A DNA stretch of 7,788 nt from positions 1-7,788 of the forward strand of contig CAJVYE010000044.1 of the NCBI GenBank assembly GCA_913009285.1, given 5' to 3'. Both the position numbers and the translations under genes were made by a program. The stretch's first letter is position 1. Each line of letters opens with the position of its first letter. This stretch comes from an uncultured Nitrospirota bacterium (GTDB taxonomy: Bacteria; Nitrospinota; Nitrospinia; SZUA-224). The notes beneath the pieces were generated by a model. That model did no database searches and was not told where the DNA came from. It was given only the letters and a program-made list of their open reading frames with translations. Positions 6,433-7,788 of this stretch are shown here, piece by piece.

Positions 6433-7642
6433 ACCATTCTTGCCCCCATTTTAAGATGCACTATAGCATTATGGGTATCATTGGAAAGGATAATACGCCC
6501 ACCCCTGCCCCCTATATGAGTCCCATCCGAATCCCTCTCTACAGCCTCAAAGGGAAGGTTCCATTCAATATTTGTCGGTGAGGTTCGAAATCGGGTATGT
6601 AAATGAAGTCTTACCTCCTCACCCACCCATGTAATCTCAAAACCCACTATCCCAAAATAGGTTGGGGCATTCTCTACAAAGATCCTTCCATCATTATAGA
6701 ACCATTCTGGTGGAAGCGCTGGTGTTAAGACAAGAGCCCCTTCCTCCTCAAACAATAGCAGGTTTCTAATCAGAAGAATCCAGTCAGCCATTGCCCATCC
6801 ATGATGACCATCTCCCATACATCCACCACCTGTACGTGGATGTACGGCCTCAGGCCAGGTGTATGTAGATGTTGCAATCTCCATAAGATAACGAATCAGT
6901 GGCCAGGCCTTACTACTTCTCCTGAATAGATAACACTGCGCGATCTGGGCAGTCAGATAAGGGTTCACCCCGGAATGGATCATATGTTGAAAAAAACCAT
7001 CCTTATAAAAGGATTCTTTGCGAAGATATTCTATTGTATTTATAATTCTCTCATCATCCGATGAAAGTAGCCTGAGTGGATAGAGTGCACATATAGAGCC
7101 GATTGCGCCAGCATCCATCCTTCTGTATGGAGAGGCCGGCAGAATAGGCCTTCCAATGCCCTGTTCAACAAATTTTAATGAATTCAATATATCCTTCCAA
7201 AAATCCTTATAATAACCCTCAAAAATGGCTTGATCCTTTGTTCTCCCAAGTATCCTGGCCGATTCTATGCCATCGCGTATCCCTGCCAAAGACCAAAAGT
7301 CATCCCAATAATAATAGTCATTCGGACCAAGATGTTCAGCAGAAAGGCCTGGCGGTAAAAGTCCATAATGGGGCGCTTCTCTCTTCTTTTTTGTCTTTTT
7401 TCTCTTCCTTTCTATCCAATAGATCCCCTTCCTTATTGAAGGATAGACCTTTTTAAGGAATTCCCTGTCTCCGGTTAGACGATAGTGTTCCATCATCGAC
7501 CAGATGGCCTGACCATTTGAATCCCATTCACCATTCTGTGAGAGGAAAAAGCCGTCCTTTCTCTGTCTTTCTGGATAGGTAATGAGCTTTTCCAGGGACT
7601 GGGCAAAACAACCAATCTTATCCAGGGCATTGATCATATAGG
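6429..7642 (-). CDS. Six-hairpin glycosidase-like protein, 5' end missing
   Basis: This is a partial gene: about 403 genuine residues remain, and the true start lies beyond the contig. The open frame continues into the adapter to 7715, but those 25 residues (containing TEIYTLSLHDALPIS) are adapter translation and must be removed. The remaining protein has the repeating amphipathic helices and Trp/Tyr/Gly-rich loops typical of (alpha/alpha)6-barrel glycosidases: DGFFLSQNGEWDSNGQAIW (29-47), YPSIRKGIYWI (66-76), GPNDYYYWDDFWSLAGI (105-121), and TWPEAVHPRTGGGCMGDGHH (261-280), all counted in the remnant. A beta-rich C-terminus (about 300-403) resembles the small sheet domain such enzymes often carry. 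The exact GH family, catalytic acids, substrate and location are not resolved; the signal-peptide region is missing. An odd, very basic stretch (77-87) interrupts the barrel region. It is coupled to the GT4 gene by an ATGA overlap, which suggests a shared glycan. Confidence 0.82.
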
Positions 7643-7700
7643 AGATCGGAAGAGCGTCGTGTAGGGAAAGAGTGTAGATCTCGGTGGTCGCCGTATCATT
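7643..7700 (-). other. Illumina P5/Read-1 adapter (synthetic)
   Basis: The 58 bases begin AGATCGGAAGAGCGTCGTGT and end GGTCGCCGTATCATT. They are the exact reverse complement of 69-126 and of the TruSeq universal adapter. The genomic insert ends at about 7642. The reading frame of the glycosidase-like gene happens to stay open through it, which creates a false N-terminus. Confidence 0.98.
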
Positions 7701-7788
7701 AAAAAAAAAAAGCAACTAAACTGGATACAGATTCGATCACTACGCACCGTACCACACCCATCTCACAACCCGCCAACCCTCCCGCTCT
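7701..7788. other. Non-genomic poly-A and noise outside the adapter
   Basis: A run of 11 A followed by C-rich sequence with no coding or structural signal lies directly outside a complete adapter. This is what a read gives after running off the end of the library molecule. No biological feature should be called here. Confidence 0.9.

Noticed and set aside
69..7700. A perfect 58-bp terminal inverted repeat, as of a transposon or linear element
   Set aside because: Both copies match the Illumina TruSeq universal adapter exactly and are flanked by run-off sequence, so they are synthetic.
7643..7715. An ATG at 7713-7715 as the start of the glycosidase-like gene
   Set aside because: The 25 residues before the genuine protein come from adapter sequence. 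The true start is outside the contig.

Overview
The window is a metagenome-style bacterial contig with six protein genes, all on the minus strand, between two synthetic ends. Positions 69-126 and 7643-7700 are perfect, mutually inverted copies of the 58-base Illumina P5/Read-1 adapter. Outside them lie a T-rich run (1-68) and an A-run followed by noise (7701-7788). Only about 127-7642 should be treated as genomic DNA. RuvX, MltG and PurE are bacterial proteins, Shine-Dalgarno sites are visible, and the DNA leans towards AT with many ATA and AGG/AGA codons. Long intergenic palindromes of this style are, as I recall, common in uncultured sediment bacteria (deltaproteobacterial, Nitrospirota or planctomycete relatives). 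No marker here fixes the phylum.

In transcription order (right to left) there are three or four units. (1) 7642-5194: a glycosidase-like gene whose 5' end is lost at the adapter junction, coupled by a 4-base ATGA overlap to a GT4 glycosyltransferase; together they look like a small glycan or glycolipid unit. (2) A 386-base gap holding a large nested palindrome, then a good sigma70-type promoter (4873-4901). This drives ruvX (Holliday junction resolvase family) and mltG (endolytic murein transglycosylase), again joined by an ATGA overlap. (3) A palindrome over the mltG stop codon, then an 838-residue protein made of two complete malic-enzyme modules fused in tandem. (4) A near-perfect 37-bp palindrome starting at the stop codon of that gene, then purE, which ends 9 bases before the adapter.

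Two things deserve attention. The first is the double malic enzyme. Its N-terminal module keeps the canonical tyrosine loop but has lost several substrate-pocket residues. Its C-terminal module keeps the pocket but has an altered tyrosine loop. This suggests a pseudo-heterodimer with one composite or regulated active site. The second is that all three non-overlapping gene junctions are filled by long palindromes. Two of these overlap the upstream stop codon, and two share a TGTCTTT(CC)GTGGT motif at the stem base, which points to interspersed palindromic elements acting as transcript ends or mobile hairpins. No tRNA, rRNA, CRISPR array, transposase or phage gene was seen.
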